64,000 nt of DNA from Trichuris trichiura (GCA_037903355.1 JBAJFE010000060.1:1798001-1862000), one strand, 5' to 3'. Shown: positions 23,625 to 34,897, numbered from the stretch's first letter. Program-made: numbers and translations. Notes: generated from the letters alone by a model not told the origin.

Positions 23625-25341
23625 CTTTAAAAACAAAAACTTGTTTTCAACTAATGCTTCCGCGTGTGCACGGACTTGTTATACCTTCTGAAGTCGCACT
23701 CGCCAAGTGTGGATGAAACCAAATTTGTTATCGCATTCACAACGTAATTGTAGGAGAAGTCGCCTGCTATTACGGCACTATTTCTTCTTGCACTATCGAA
23801 CGGGCGATTTCCAAAGCAGTGAACATGAAACGACGGCGCAGCTGAAATTGACAATAGTTTAAGATTTCCATACTGCAAAGTAGCTTTGAAAGGAGGCAAA
23901 GTCGAACATACATACGAAACAGCTTTACGAATAGTTGATTATATGCTAAACTAAAAACAGAATATGATCTCTTGCTATTATTATTGTTAAAATAAGTGTA
24001 CGTAACCGAAATAAGCCGTTTTACGTGGCGGTTCCGCCTGCCACTTACTTGTTTGTGCCATTAGATAGCTAATGGCAGATCTTATTTGCGCGACGTTTGA
24101 AGAAGAAGGCGTTTCTGGAACGCCTTCTTCTTCAGCCATATCAGGATCGCCAATAAATTTGGGAACCGTCACGTCTAAAGGCCTACTCTCCGTTCTCAGT
24201 AGGCATTTTGTAATTGTGCCAACAAAGGCACTCATGCAATTCCACTGAATCCGGAGAGCCGTCTCGACCAAATGGATCGCATTCGCTACCGAAGGAGTGA
24301 CGGGAACATTGATGTCACTGAGTTCAAATAAAGGATCGTGCAGTAGAGCACGAATGACGCACATGACGGACCATTTCAACGAATCGACGGAGTAGCCTCC
24401 TTCTAGAGCAACGACCAACCGACTGCCGGCTATTAGCATTAGCATTTTCATAAAGTAGCCAAAAGCCTGAGGTGACACCCTCATGTTGCCAAAGGGGCAG
24501 CCAACAGCACCGTCAAAGCCGGCGGAGACAAAGACTAAATCTGGCTGGAATTCCAACGCAATGGGCACAATTATGTGCCGAAACACGGCGAGGTAATCCT
24601 TGTCATCGAGGTTCACTTCATCCAGAGGAATATTTACATTAAAGCCTTCGCCTTCGAAACTCCCAGTTCTATTCCACTCAGCTTCTCGCATGTATGGCCA
24701 AAAGGTCCCTTGTTGATGTCTGTGAATTGACACACAAAGGACGTTTGAATTGTTATAGAACACTTGTTGGACGCTCTGGCCATAGTGGACGTCCCAGTCA
24801 ATAATCAGGATTTTTTTCATTCCAAGATGTTTCTAGGCATAACTAGCTGCCACGCCGACGTTGTTAAAGATGCAAAAACCATTTGATTCGTTTTTCATGG
24901 CGTGATGGCCGGGCGGTCTAACCAAGGCAACGCAGCCTGCGCATTTTCCCCCAATAACGGCTTTGGTTGCTTCCACGACGGCCCCGCACGCATTGAGAGC
25001 ACATTGATAGCTTTCGCGACAAAGGTATACCGAATCATATCGGTCGCAAAACCTTTCCAACTCTTCTCTGCTCATTCTTTCTGTCAGTGCTATTTTGCGA
25101 ACAAACTCAGCCAAATGAAATAGTGTAAGCACATCTTCAGTGCATGGCAGTATATCCAGTTGTTTCATCCGTGAAAAAACGCCCAATTTTGTGCAGTGAT
25201 TAATAGTCGCTGTTAGCCTTTTGGGCACTCTTCGTGACCGCTGTCCCAAAGACATCTGTGTACATGTGTACCGTCCTGAGCCAAATATCCAGGCAACATA
25301 TTACTCTGTTCTTCGATAACTTTGTTTGCTCTACGCTTCAT
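22721..25341 (-). CDS. hda-6-like: HDAC6-like tandem-domain deacetylase gene, five exons, with lesions
   Basis: Reconstructed minus-strand exons: 25341-24049, 23841-23685, 23624-23387, 23328-23164 and 23116-22721. Donors are GTAAGT, GTATAA, GTAAGA and GTAACT; all acceptors end in AG, and codon phases agree at every junction. Exon 1 encodes a full class II histone/tubulin deacetylase domain; exons 3-5 encode what looks like the edges of a second one, as expected for HDAC6 (tandem domains acting on tubulin and other Lys-acetylated proteins). The first domain has a 1-nt frame change and an in-frame TAG. The last exon adds a Ser-rich tail ending in a basic KRRK stretch. No ubiquitin-binding ZnF-UBP was seen. 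Good splice sites argue for a gene rather than a processed pseudogene, yet as written no full-length product can be made by normal decoding. Confidence 0.7.
24833..24835 (-). other. In-frame TAG inside deacetylase domain 1
   Basis: The context reads GCC TAG AAA CAT CTT GGA ATG. The deacetylase frame is homologous and open on both sides. A Gln codon CAG is the expected ancestor by one transition. Confidence 0.85.
25219..25225 (-). other. CCCAAAA frame-change point in deacetylase domain 1
   Basis: The upstream frame reads TGC CCA AAA GGC TAA, so the sequence C CCA AAA is in X XXY YYZ slippery phase and a stop follows two codons later. The homologous protein continues in the -1 frame (AGG CTA ACA). 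A missing A in a run that should be five A's explains this equally well. Confidence 0.75.
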
Positions 25342-25635
25342 ATTAAGTCTACAAAGGAAATCTGTTACGAAAATGTTGTACAACAGACTCGGCAGCGTAT
25401 TTAAAAACTATAAATGCGCACACTATCGAAGCCAACCAACCAGCACACGCAAACTGCGCTTTGCATATGCATACATATTAAGTGAACAAGAGGTGTACAT
25501 GGATTTTTCCTGTTTGTATTTGCCCATAAAATGAGTCAAGATAAGGTGAAAAACTTCTTTAAACCCAACCCAACTTTAAACCCTAAACCTGTTACAAACC
25601 ATAGGCCTTTTATATCTGAAATCGACGCTACACAT

Positions 25636-25806
25636 CAGTGATTCCCATCAGGGGGCCCTGGGAAGGATTAGGGATTTGAGGGGTTCGTGGTAGTCGGTGC
25701 CGCAGGACGAGAGCGATTCTGCCGTTCAGGATAGTGAGGCGAGGCGACCTGAGATTACTCCTGACGACTATCGAGCCGGACGTAGATAAATTAATAGCAC
25801 TGCATC
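25636..25806 (-). repeat. End fragment of a hAT-like element (same family as 37553-38391)
   Basis: Begins CAGTGATTCCCA, a hAT-type terminal inverted repeat, and matches for about 170 bp the reverse complement of 38220-38391, including the shared stretch GCCGCAGGACGAGAGCGAT. It is inverted relative to the 38-kb copy and carries no transposase. It directly precedes the Penelope-like frame. Confidence 0.8.
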
Positions 25807-25866
25807 ATCAGATCAGATATAGGGAATAGGATTGTTCTACTTGACAGAAGCACCTACATCGACAAG

Positions 25867-27205
25867 ATGACAGCTATCTTAAACAACAGCATTTATACGC
25901 CTCTATCAACCGACTTTTCAGAGGTTTCCCGAAAACTTTTTCCATCTCCTCTCATCACATACGCCGCAGAGTCCAAGGAACCTGAAATCAGGAAAATGAT
26001 AACACATCTTAAGTTCGCATCGAACTTCAGACCCCCCAAGCTGTATGGTTTCCTGAAAGTACACGAACCAGATATCCCGCTGAGATCGATAGTCTCCACA
26101 ATTCACAGCATCACAAGTGAATTCAGCCGACAGTTGAAAAAGATCATCAAACTTCTAACGGGCAAAGAACCATCCTTTGTCAAAAACAGCAAAACGGTCG
26201 TCAATGAAATGCGAAACTACTGTTTGGAACCCGACAAGATTTTAGTCATTTACGATGTAAAAGAATTATTTCCCAACATCCCCTTATGAGACACTCTCGA
26301 GGCCTTTTATAATCTCCTTGACACGGGCACAAGTCTACCCAGCAGAACTAAATTAAATCCCTTTCACATTGTCAAGGTGGTTTCGTTTTGCATGCAGGAA
26401 GGCAATCACTTCGCTTTTGAGAACAGGTTCTACAAAAAATTTGACGGAGTACCTATGGACAGCCCCTTACCTCTTGTATTAGCAGAAACTTTTGTGGAAA
26501 TCTTTGAAAAACGAATGTTCAGAACTGTAGACAGACACATGGCTCCACGCCTATTTAAAAGATACGTAGACGACACCTTTGTAATTATTAAAGCCGGAAA
26601 AGAAGAACAATTTTTACAATTCCTCAACAACGACCGCCCGAACCAAATCGTTTTCACAATGGAAAAAAAAGATAACAAAATTCTGCCCTTTTTAGGCGCC
26701 TTAATTATTCGCACAAACTAATTATCTAGTTAGGAAGAAGATTAGGTTTCAAAGTTTTTTCAAGAGTTCACCCATATTCAGAGGAATTCTTCGTGTGGAC
26801 ATAACTAAAATCCCAGCAAACAAAAAGACAGGATTAGTATACGCGGGTGAACGCTCTTGCTCAGGAATTTAAATTGGTGAAACGGGCAAAACATTACAAC
26901 AAAGGGTTAATCAACACTTAAAAAGGCCCACATGTTACAATAATGCGAAGGCCATACTTAACAGCAGTACCAATCTAACCACACAGCCAGGTAGACCAAT
27001 GTTGGGGCCGAAAATTACAATGGAAAAAGCTAAACAAGCCTCTGCTGTAGTGAAACATGCAATACAATGTAATCAACCGCTCCATCCAAAACTCTTATGT
27101 TATGAAAATAACTTACGAATATGAAGAATCAAAGAAACTCTGTACATAAGACACAAGCCGACTTACAACCGCGAGCAGGGAGAAGACATAAATGAGCTGT
27201 AGACA
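25867..27205 (+). pseudogene. Penelope-type reverse transcriptase plus GIY-YIG endonuclease, decayed
   Basis: The first open block (25867-26289) has the Penelope RT N-terminal signatures RPPKLYGFLKVHEPDIPLRS and IYDVKELFPNIPL, then a TGA. The second block (26377-26721) has DGVPMDSPL and the catalytic RYVDDTFVII, and ends in KKDNKILPFLG. After frame changes, 26820-27205 translates to a GIY-YIG-type domain (GLVYAGERSCSG, then IGETGKTLQQRVNQHL, later KHAIQC and RIKETLYIRHKPTYNRE), interrupted by TAA at 26869-26871 and other stops. RT primes at target DNA; the GIY-YIG nuclease nicks it. At least three stops or frame breaks make it inactive. Confidence 0.85.
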
Positions 27206-27572
27206 AATGTTGTGACGCGCTATAATTGCTGCTCACTAAATAGATGAAATACAAAGCCGTTGAAACAAGGGACGAAACAAATAAATAGAAAAAATGGAAA
27301 TTTATAAAATTGCATTGTATATGGAACAAAGAAAAAAAGAAAGAAGAAAAAATGGATTGAAAATAAAAAAGAGTGATTTAACAATGGAAGAAAATGTTTC
27401 GAAAAACAACCCAACAGAGACACAAACTACACGGAACAAGAGTAGAAGACCGCTGACAGACACAAAGACAAAAAAACTACAAATGGAAGACCTTAAAATG
27501 CCAGCTTTAAATCTTTAGAAACAATAGAATACTGTAATCCCTTCCGCAAATTATATTTATAATTTAAGACCG

Positions 27573-27612
27573 CTGAAGACGGGTCTCAAGTGACCCTAAA
27601 ACTCCGGAGTTC
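27573..27612 (+). ncRNA. Hammerhead-ribozyme-like motif 3' of the Penelope element
   Basis: Core CTGAAGA (27573-27579; position 7 of the hammerhead core is variable), then a perfect stem II GGGTC/GACCC with loop TCAAGT, then TAAAA in place of GAAA, then the self-complementary ACTCCGGAGT as a minimal stem III, then TC. Penelope-like elements are known to carry hammerheads. The GAAA-to-TAAA change suggests loss of activity. Confidence 0.55.
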
Positions 27613-27974
27613 AAGAATTTATCGCATATTAAACGGGACTGTCTCCGCAATAAAGCTATTTCATTATGAAAACATACTGTCCCGTACCAAGAGACCACAC
27701 CTTGGAGACGTTAAAAAACTAGAAAAAATGCAACATTATTTTATTTGGATCTGACAAAGCTTGCGCAACCTTCTTTCGACGCTAAAGATATTTTCTACAT
27801 TACAGTGCTTAATAAGGCATTCTGAAATGTAGGTACTAATAATTACAGTAGAATTGCTCCGTTTGATTACCGAGTTGATCTGGCTTTCTGTTACTATCCG
27901 AAGACGCTTTTTATTTTCCTGCTCCGTTTCATTATTAGATTTATCTGGCATTCGATTAACGGTCGTACTATCGG

Positions 27975-28726
27975 CTAGAAGTAATAAAAGCCTCCATTCA
28001 ACTTCTCTTCAACTTCGCTCGAAAATGACTTTTCTTGCTTTCCCAATTTGACAAGCGTTTCACTGCAGTTGGTTGGCGAAAAAGGGCTGATTCCAAATAC
28101 GTAATGACTGCCTTTGTGAATCACGTCGCCGAGTGGAAAAATTTTTTTCAGCTGATCGTCCGTTCGCAGTTGAAACTGAAAGTTTTTTGGAAATGTATTG
28201 CTTATAACACGGGATGCACCGTTTGTTGACTTGCTCAGCCCTTCAAAAATCTGTATATATGCCCTCTCTTCTGTTGCTGCTTGAAAACCACTTGCGTATT
28301 GGCAGTCGTCGAACCATTGAGCTTTGTCGCAGTCTGACGTTCCATCCGCAAAAACAAATAAAAAACGATAAAATAAATATTGTTCGGGTGTGAAGTTTAC
28401 CAGCAAAATTATTTTCTAAGCTCTGCAGAAGCTTTTTGTCACACAGCTCCTGGAAATGGCGTCCATTTACGAAGTTTCCGCCTTCACACAATGAACTGTC
28501 GCTGGTGTCTAGCTTCGGAGGTTCACTTGAGAACACCTTTGCGCATTGCTGAACGTATCTTACCGACGCGCCTTCGTTCACGCATTGCGTAGCTATACAG
28601 AAAAATGCGCTGTAGGTAGCGCTGAAATTGCGCTTGTTTACCTCTAATAAGTTGCTCCTTCCATTCTTTGCAACCTTCCTGGTCTTTTGCAGAAATTATG
28701 ATTCTTGAGTCCAACGATGAATCCAT
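27975..28726 (-). CDS. Unidentified three-exon gene
   Basis: Predicted exons 28726-28642, 28592-28401 and 28333-27975 give 211 residues from the ATG at 28726; phases agree at both introns (50 and 67 nt, donors GTAAAC and GTAAAC, acceptors ATAG and TCAG). A strong acceptor (TTTTTCTTTTTCAG) nine bases upstream of the ATG suggests a 5' exon or a trans-splice site. The protein is mixed hydrophilic with no recognised domain; segments such as CKEWKEQLIR, FVNGRHFQELCDKKLLQSL and DDCQYASGFQAATEERAYIQ look like ordinary soluble protein. Another frame at 27966-27736 (ending LRKLCQIQIK) also looks coding and could be an alternative last exon. I do not recognise the family. Confidence 0.6.
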
Positions 28727-28739
28727 GATCTGCCGCTGA

Positions 28740-30426
28740 AAAAGAAAAAACAGTTTACAACAAATGCGGACGCAAATTCGCGTGGTAAAGTACAAGCTAG
28801 AGGGCACAGGGCACTTCAGCCGGACAGGAGGCTACCTCAGATGTCCCATCTGTCAAATACTGATAACGAAAGGAAAGGCGATCAGACTAAATCAGTTTAA
28901 ACGCCGCGTGAAGGAGTAACTTTAAAGATTCGCATTTGACTGCGCAAACGTTCCTGCGGATCACTTACTGCCTAGAGAAAGGTTGAAACAATTTTACTTG
29001 GATACAGTGTTTTTGCGACAGGTATACGGGCTTCGCTTTTAAAAATCAGTTTAACGGAACAAAAAAAATGCAGCATGCTTGTACGGAAGGCTTCTTTTAA
29101 TGGGCGCAACGTGCTGCGCTGCGCATGGAACCTGAAAATCATTTTAGGACCGAAGAATTTTTATTCTTTTATTCCGTTGCGTTATTTTAAAGCCCGTCGC
29201 ACAGATTGAAAAACAAGGCTGCCGTTTCCGTCTTGACCCGTTGGCAGCGCGCAAAACGCTGCATTCCTACTGCATCTAGCTTTGTTCAGCCGTAAGTTTC
29301 AGATGCCCTAACTGCCGCGCAGTCTTGCAATAACGATTGATAAAAATTTTTTTAAATAGCGCGAAATCGCGACCACCAAATACGGGCGGTAAAAATTTAT
29401 TTTCGCCAGCCTGACGCGAACAATGCTGCCAGCTAGTTTCTAAAATGAGTGCAGGTTAGTATCGACCGTAAGCCTACAATTCCTACAACGACTCGACGTG
29501 TAGTGGTCATCGTTTGGTTGCGCAAGCGTCGGAACAGGCGTCCTGCAACGGTAAGTCATTGTCGTCATGCCGCATAGACTAAAATCAACATAGTGCATGT
29601 GTCTTTTGGCTACCTTTTATGTACTGTTGTAGATATTTTTATTTTTTTACACTCATTACGACCGAGAGCGGCCCAAGTTCGCAAAAGCTAACGTGACGTG
29701 GCCAGACAGATTTTTCTATCAGTTATTCGCTCCGTGCTCTCTTTTAGTCGTCCTTACTTTCTCCTAGGAGGCATGTAGAGCATAGATTTTGTTGCTAGCT
29801 TGAAACGCAAGTCAGCCGGCCATTTCGCAGAGTATCCATTTATTATACCCACAGAATCATACGCGATATGCCTTTGTACATGCTACTGTACTGCCTATTT
29901 GCGTGTAGGTTTAGTATTCAGGTTAGGACTTGGCTTAGTTCTAGCAGAGGGCACAGAACAGCTTCAGGTAGTGAAATTTGGCCGGTCATTTCAACTTGGT
30001 CCCAACGATTCAGGGTGCACCCTAGCATCATCATTATCCTGTAAGGAAATTACTGTAGTACGTTAAGATAGAGATACGCAACTTGTTGCAGAAATATTTT
30101 AGCTCAGGCTGGTGCTCCCAGGACCACCTCCCAAGCGCGTAGGGCAACTGCAGAAGTCCCGATATACCTGACCAGAGCTTGCAGATCTGTGACGCCCTCT
30201 TCTCAGCGTACCTCAGCGCCCCCGTAAACCAATGTAGACAGGTAGTTGTATGATATCTTTGTGAGCAACTGCAAGGTATGATAGGAGTTAGCTTAGTGAG
30301 GCAAGCATTAGGTCATACTTTAAAGTGAACTATTCGTTGTCTTTTATTCTGTAAGCTACTACTTGTAGAGTCATTAATACGTGCAATAGGACAAAGTTGG
30401 TTTTTTTGTTACGGCAGTGAAGGCAA
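28740..30426. other. Intergenic between divergent genes
   Basis: The flanking genes run away from each other, so this interval should hold both promoters. I see an 88-codon open frame (29800-30066, +) with no recognisable features. An acceptor-like pyrimidine tract ending in GGCAG (about 30402-30416) precedes the start of the plus-strand gene. Confidence 0.4.
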
Positions 30427-32019
30427 ATGGACGGCGCTAATGCAAATCGTTTGGCCGTACGTGGCAGAAATGAAATTGAAGGCGACCAAAATTCAAGCGA
30501 TACATCCTTGGATGAAGAAAGTGGAAGAAATTTCCTGAGACCGCTGCAATTTCAAACTATCTGTAAATTGGACAGATATTACACATTAATGGATTGCTCG
30601 GCAAGTTTTCTAGCCGACAACCCATTCTGGCCCGACGTACCGTTTGTGCCCTTATGGTGTTTCAGAGTGGCAAGCCAGGCGCTTAACATTTCCGCGCATT
30701 GTTACAATGTTTTGACAAACGAAATTGTTACCCTAGCAAACTTGAGTAGCCTAATGTTTCCTCTACCACCACGTGCTTGTGGCCATTACGTTATAATAGT
30801 CTACGTAAGCCGTTATGACCAACACGAACCGTATTCCTTGAGTGTCATACATGTGCTGACCAAAAAACTTACGTGCTTCGTTATCAAAGGCTTACCACCG
30901 AAGGAGATGAACAGTGGCGCTATTTGTTATCCTGAAGCGTCCATTACTGATGGAAAATTTCATTTGTTCCGTCGCTACAGGTAAAAGTCTTCCATTTTTC
31001 AAAAATGCCGCTCTGCTCTTGCTATATCTAATCTGTAAAATGTGACGCTCTTTGAGAGCCGGTTAATTTGAACGTTAAGACTTTGGAGCAACCGTTATTT
31101 ATTTTTAAGGCGGGCAGTAGCTTTATTAGCTTGTCTTGCAAATGTTTAAGAAGTTGTAGTAACATGGCAGAATAGTCAATTATTTAGTTAAATTTTCCTA
31201 AGCGTAATCTGTCCCTTTGGCACTTGTAAGCAAATACAAACTGGCCATTAACTGTATTTGAACTTAGTTGTGCCGAAATAGTAGATAATCTGTGCGATAA
31301 AATGCAAATCAGGTTGGCACTGCCAGTCGATGACGCATTGCGCGGGCGAATAAAATGTTATCCTTTGCAATAAACAATTTTTTGTGTTGGCAGACTGGAG
31401 CTAGTTTGAAATTTGAACAATGACAATCAAGTTATTGAATTTTGAAAATTCCATTTGGAACGGCGTGGTGGCTGTTTAACGATAAATGTTTTGAATTTAT
31501 TTCAGCCATCCTCATCACCTGCTGGAAATGCATCATTTCGAGGTGACGAACGGAATCACACTGCAGTGGGTAGGCAGCCAGAGCTTTTTGTTGCCCGGTG
31601 AAGGCGTCACCGTAAGTAAGCTGGTTCATTTTCCAAAGGATCGAGTTGTCTATTCGGTCAAGTCGGAGGAGAGCGAGGAAATCGATGTCGCGGTGTCGTA
31701 TCACTTTGGCAGGCACGAGTTCAAGTCTACGGAAGAAAATTTTTCAAGTGAGACTATCCTTCGCTGGATAGCCAGTGGATGGACTGGCGGCGAAACGGGA
31801 AGCGAGATGATGGTTTCCAAGAACAACGTATATTGCTTAAAACGTGATCCCCATAATGGAGCCCTCTGCTTGAGAAAAGCAAAAATGGGTCCAATGAGTC
31901 TTAAGATGTTAGCCCTTCAAGCACTTGCCTCTTTTAAGAAGGAGGCAAAATATGAGGCGTTGTTAAAGCTCTCCCCATTCGCGCACAGATGCAGCCAGTA
32001 CATAATGGGTTCGGAATAA
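30427..32019 (+). CDS. Unidentified two-exon gene, possible SOCS/BC-box C terminus
   Basis: Exons 30427-30980 and 31506-32019 encode 355 residues; the donor is CAG/GTAAAA and the acceptor TTTATTTCAG, with matching phase 2. The body is made of many short hydrophobic strands (for example YVIIVYVSRY, YSLSVIHVLTKKLTCFVI, DRVVYSVKS), which suggests a beta-rich fold such as a propeller. The last 35 residues (SLKMLALQALASF ... LLKLSPFAHRCSQYI) have the spacing of a SOCS box: SLxxL at the start and an L-x-x-YI end, with Ala at the usual Cys. If so, it could be an elongin-C/cullin substrate adaptor; this is inference from a short motif. AATTAAA-type sequence about 90 bases after the stop could serve polyadenylation. 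Confidence 0.7.
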
Positions 32020-33018
32020 CTGGCGAAGACGTCCACTTACTTTTAGGGATTTAGTTTTTATAGTATCGTTTAAGGTCGCTCTGCATACTCCCGGTAATCG
32101 CTTCAAAATGAATTAAAGGCATTTATGATATCTCAGCTGCACGATTTTTTTTGAGACTACAAAAAAAGTTCTATTTCCAGTAATGCGCCGCGGCAATTCT
32201 CTATACAGTTGTCAATGGCGTTTACAATGCAATTGTTTTAATAAGAGTTTATTGCAAAGTCAGCGCAATGCATTTGATAAGCTCTTCTCTCGCTTATCTT
32301 TATAGAATTGGGAATATTTAGCCTTAGGAGCTGCAGTTGCAACGCTTTCACACGTTTGTGACGCGGTTTACTGTGCGACGTACCGGCAAACACTTAGTCG
32401 CGTTCAAAATTTGAATTCTTGGCACTGAGCCTACTCGCTGTCAGTTGTTTTTTAGCAATAACGCGATTGTTTCGCATTAGCTGTTCGATAGTTCTGTTGT
32501 CTGATTTTATGCCGCTACATTTTCTTCTCCTAACGATGATTTACTGTTTGTACACCTCAACTTTTGCTCAGGCGTAAAACAAAGCCCCGTTTTTCAAAAA
32601 AAGAAGACAAGCGCAATACTATGCTTATGTTGCCGTAGTGGTAAGACAATTCGCGCAATCGTTTTTCGAAGTTTTGAGTACAGCAATTGTTGAGCAAATT
32701 TCTGATCCCTTTATTAGTGCGTACAATTTTAGGAAGAATTAATAGCTTGATACACGCACAGGTATGAAAGCGATTTAGCCGCGAAAGAAAGTCCGTTCCC
32801 GTATTGCGCCCTCATCTGTAGTCAGGTGCAGACTGAACGCGCTTACAGGTGTTTTAACCAAAAATGGTAATGAAAGATGACTGCGCCTCACGACGACTTG
32901 GCCTGACATTGGTAAGTCAACTTGCTTTCACGAATTTCATCGCATAAATGTATTAAAATTAAATATGGTATCGTAGTGATCTACGGAAAGACGACCAATA
33001 GAAGTTTATTTACGTTAG
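32020..33018. other. Intergenic, no gene recognised
   Basis: AT-rich DNA with only short frames. No transposon coding match was seen. Confidence 0.4.
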
Positions 33019-33019
33019 C

Positions 33020-33053
33020 CAAGCCTCCAGGGAACATCTGTTCCCGTCTTCAG
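33020..33053 (-). ncRNA. Hammerhead-like motif (minus arm of inverted pair 1)
   Basis: On the minus strand: CTGAAGA (33053-33047), C, a perfect 6-bp stem II GGGAAC/GTTCCC with tetraloop AGAT, T, then GGAG in place of GAAA, then GC. The core is decayed at the GAAA side. Confidence 0.45.
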
Positions 33054-33113
33054 CGCGCAATTATTTTCACAGAACTTCGTCAGAGACCTCGTCATTCTTT
33101 TGTATTGTAATCG

Positions 33114-33153
33114 CTGAAGACAGGCAGATGCTGAGGCTTGAGAGCTTCCGGCG
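33114..33153 (+). ncRNA. Hammerhead-like motif (plus arm of inverted pair 1)
   Basis: CTGAAGA (33114-33120), C, AGGC/GCTT as a weak stem II, then GAGA in place of GAAA, then GCTTCCGG. It lies 61 bases after the end of the minus-strand core, the same spacing as the pair at 45 kb. Confidence 0.45.
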
Positions 33154-34177
33154 TAAAAATCGTGATGTCTGAGTTCTTTAAATAAAAAGCCACATTATAT
33201 AGCTAATATAAACATATCCAAAAACCATCCTACTGCATCGTAACTCTGAAGGATAAAATGCATAATAGTGAACTGGCCGTCAGCTGACCGTAAATACGCA
33301 CAAGTAGGTATGGCGACAGCGCCGCAAAGAAAACTGGAAAATGAAACAATATACGAAGTAGGAGAAATTAAAAGTTGAGAAACGGTTCAAAGTGAACAAA
33401 GACATATGAAAGTTTTAATACTAAGAAAAATCGTCGACTGCCGCCTGTCCCTTCGGTAATGGCAAAACTTCGTTCGTTTGCTATATGGCGCCGGAGATCA
33501 TATATATATATTCTAGAAGACGGCTCAATTATCGTCTTCTGCAACAAGTGACATTCAGCTTTTATTAGATATAAAAAGAGAGACAAAAAACTGTTGAAAA
33601 CATTTGCATCCCTTTAGCGAATTTTTAATCATTGCTACCACAGCGACTTTACAGCAAAGTGGACGCCGTGAACGTTGATACAGCTTTAAGAGAAAGTACC
33701 TATTTGGACAGTGATACATAGGCGAAAACAAGTGGCTCTCTCTCTCACTCTCCGAAGCACATTGATGACTAATAAAAGGCCAACAATTAAATATGAACGT
33801 GAAAACTGTTCAGATAACGCGGTAAAAAAACGAATAAGAGCAATTTTGGCTTCGTGACCTAGCTGGTCTACGTTCGATTAAAAACGTATTAAAAGCAAAG
33901 GGTGCGATGATGAGCAGAAAGAGTGGACGCGAGACAGGAACAAGTGGAATCAGCAAAAGGTTAATTGTGATCACCCACTCGGGGCTGCGACCTGGACCGC
34001 CGAACCGATGGTGTTCTTCTCCATGGACTGGATTCACCCGATCGATGCGGCTCGTAATCACTGCCTTCGTGTAACAACAAACGCGAAGAACTAACGAAGC
34101 CACTTCGGAATTCAATTTCAAACCGCGAAGATAAAAAAAGCCGATTGACAACAATGAGGATAAAAAACTGAGCACAC

Positions 34178-34897
34178 CTTTGTTGCGCAGACGAAACAGG
34201 ACGTGACCAATTTGGCAATTTCATTCATCAAGTTTTTCGTTTCCTGAATGACGCTGCCAACCTAGAAAGCGTTAACGATTTTTTAGCATTTAAGTTAGAA
34301 AAATACTGCCAGCAAAGGCAGACTTTGTTGAATGTAGCCAACTTGCCAACGGTGGGACTCTTTACGAGCACTTGAAGCTGCTGACAATGAGTAGGTATAC
34401 GTTCAAGCGTTTGAAGCAGTTCATTCTTCTCCGCGCTGCCGGGAACCTAAATAAGGCAACACGCTGAGCCTACCTTTAAACGGCGCCATCTAACGTTCTC
34501 CCACTTCGTAACAAAATTCTCGCACAGTTCGATACATCTTATTTGCTTCTTCGGCAAAAAATTCAGCTTGAGTAAAGAGGTCGTGCGCAGTTTTTAGCGG
34601 GCCGTTACCGCGAGTAAACAAATACATATTATAAGCCATCGACGACATGCTCTTGGCGCGCTTGACAATATCGTTTTCGGCGTATTCGTCCCACTTCTCA
34701 GCTTCGGCGTCCACTTCCGACGTGAGCAGTTTCATTTCCAAACCGAGCTTGGCAATCTTTTGTTGCTCCTGGCAAATGAAATAATTTGCAAAAATATAAA
34801 AACACCGACAAAAATGCATAAGCAAAGAAAAAACAAGCTCTACCTCCGTATCGAGTACCGACGTTTTTACGACTGGTTTGGCAGTGCTTCCGTGCTT
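34178..34897 (-). CDS. ctn-1/CTNNAL1-like: Alpha-catulin, C-terminal exons (partial)
   Basis: Vinculin/alpha-catenin superfamily adaptor, linked in animals to cytoskeletal anchoring of membrane proteins. Four phase-0 exons: 34897-34844, 34768-34505, 34446-34324 and 34261-34178, giving 187 residues. The central exon has EQQKIAKLGLEMKLLTSEVD, MSSMAYNMYLFTRG and NGPLK, hallmark alpha-catulin/alpha-catenin segments of the C-terminal helical bundle. The next reads LLQTLERIPTHCQQLQ, and the last reads VIQETKNLMNEIAKLV. Donors after the second and third exons (GTGGGA, GTCTGC) are poor beyond GT but are fixed by homology and phase. The final exon with the stop was not resolved (candidates around 33961-34060). 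N-terminal exons should lie further right but were not found, and a foldback/hAT cluster follows at 35.9 kb, so the gene could be interrupted or have large introns. Confidence 0.85.

Larger units (their letters stand above)
24049..25341 (-). pseudogene. Deacetylase domain 1 exon, catalytic motifs intact but frame broken twice
   Basis: Reading from the ATG at 25341, one frame gives the family's N-terminal signature HRCLWDSGHEECP. The match then continues in the -1 frame as KRLTATINHC, and that second frame runs to the exon end with one TAG at 24835-24833. Catalytic elements are present: RPPGHHA (His-His pair), DWDVHYG (zinc ligands Asp and His), SAGFD at about 24512-24526 (third ligand Asp), and EGGY at 24392-24403 (transition-state Tyr, which class IIa enzymes lack). 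The TAG sits where relatives carry a Gln after GVAASYA, as a single CAG-to-TAG change would produce. It is either a recent pseudogene, an assembly or sequencing error pair, or recoding. An acceptor-like TTTCCTTTGTAG lies just upstream of the ATG, so further 5' exons may exist. Confidence 0.75.
25810..27615 (+). mobile_element. Penelope-like retroelement relic
   Basis: Reverse transcriptase (25867-26720) followed by a decayed GIY-YIG endonuclease (to about 27205), then an untranslated 3' stretch with a hammerhead-like motif at 27573. This is the known layout of Penelope-like elements. The left edge abuts the hAT end fragment, and no clean terminal repeats or target duplication were found. Confidence 0.8.
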
